Source of the DNA: Bacteriovoracaceae bacterium UBA1511 | GTDB taxonomy: Bacteria > Bdellovibrionota > Bacteriovoracia > Bacteriovoracales > Bacteriovoracaceae | Reading direction: 5' to 3' | Length of the DNA stretch: 6,100 nt | Assembly: GCA_002323535.1 (NCBI GenBank) | Contig: DCQT01000030.1 | Span: 1-6,100 of the forward strand | Part shown: positions 6,055 through 6,100 of the stretch, piece by piece | Layout of the letters: each line of letters opens with the position of its first letter | Position numbering within the stretch: position 1 is the first letter of the stretch | Position numbers and translations under genes: made by a program | The notes under the pieces: generated by a model | The model's database searches: none | What the model was told of the DNA's origin: nothing | What the model saw: only the letters and a program-made list of their open reading frames with translations

Positions 6055-6100
6055 TTGGAAACTAAGGTAGTCCAAGAGGTCGTGGAAAAAGCTTTTGGGA
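6055..6100 (+). CDS. Possible start of a further gene, cut by the right window edge
   Basis: From a TTG at 6055, directly after an in-frame stop, the frame stays open to the edge and reads LETKVVQEVVEKAFG. Twelve of fifteen codons begin with a purine, mostly G, a composition typical of true coding frames. GAGG at 6040-6043 is a possible Shine-Dalgarno, but its 11-base spacing is long. Fifteen codons are too few to name a product. A competing minus-strand frame is described among the rejected items. Confidence 0.25.
   Translation, partial: METKVVQEVVEKAFG

Noticed and set aside
6001..6099. Minus-strand open frame entering from the right edge (PKSFFHDLLDYLSFQLN... ending at a TAA over 6003-6001), which would converge on the response regulator.
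   Set aside because: It is open and protein-like for 32 codons, but its third positions are unusually C-rich for this AT-rich DNA, as expected for a shadow of a plus-strand frame with G-rich first positions. The plus-strand frame from 6055 is slightly better; sequence beyond 6100 would settle it.

Overview
The window is AT-rich, densely packed bacterial chromosomal DNA. It holds five complete protein genes, one large gene cut by the left edge, one possible 24-codon leader ORF, and a possible gene start at the right edge. I see no tRNA, rRNA, insertion sequence, CRISPR array or phage gene. The low GC, the strongly Lys/Glu/Phe-rich proteins and the uncharacterised 208-residue protein resemble the Bdellovibrionota, perhaps the Bacteriovorax/Halobacteriovorax side. 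That placement is an impression from composition and protein flavour, not a database result.

Left block (2-2103, + strand): the last 491 codons of lepA (elongation factor 4) are followed by a 208-residue protein of unknown function. The lepA stop and the next start share one base (TAATG), so the two are almost certainly cotranscribed and probably translationally coupled. This block runs into a convergent gene (2096-3082, - strand) encoding a multi-pass membrane protein of the lysylphosphatidylglycerol-synthase-TM/UPF0104 (AglD-like) family. The two genes overlap tail to tail by 8 bp, and no classical terminator is visible between them.

Middle: the 122-bp gap at 3083-3204 separates the membrane-protein gene from ugd. 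It holds two good-looking sigma70-type promoters that face each other, and a short basic ORF with its own Shine-Dalgarno that overlaps the ugd start by 7 bp.

Right block (3205-6004, + strand): ugd (UDP-glucose 6-dehydrogenase), a nitrilase-superfamily amidase of the NIT1/deaminated-glutathione-amidase type, and an OmpR/PhoB-type response regulator lie 5 and 2 bp apart, which suggests an operon. No sensor kinase is visible. ugd supplies UDP-glucuronate for surface polysaccharide or lipid modification, and the divergent membrane protein belongs to a family tied to envelope lipids and glycolipids. The region therefore has a loose cell-envelope theme, but the amidase is a housekeeping metabolite-repair enzyme and the regulator's targets are unknown.

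I do not see a clear undescribed multi-gene system. The points most worth checking are the possible leader peptide and facing promoters upstream of ugd, the lepA-coupled unknown protein, and the kinase-less response regulator behind ugd and the amidase.
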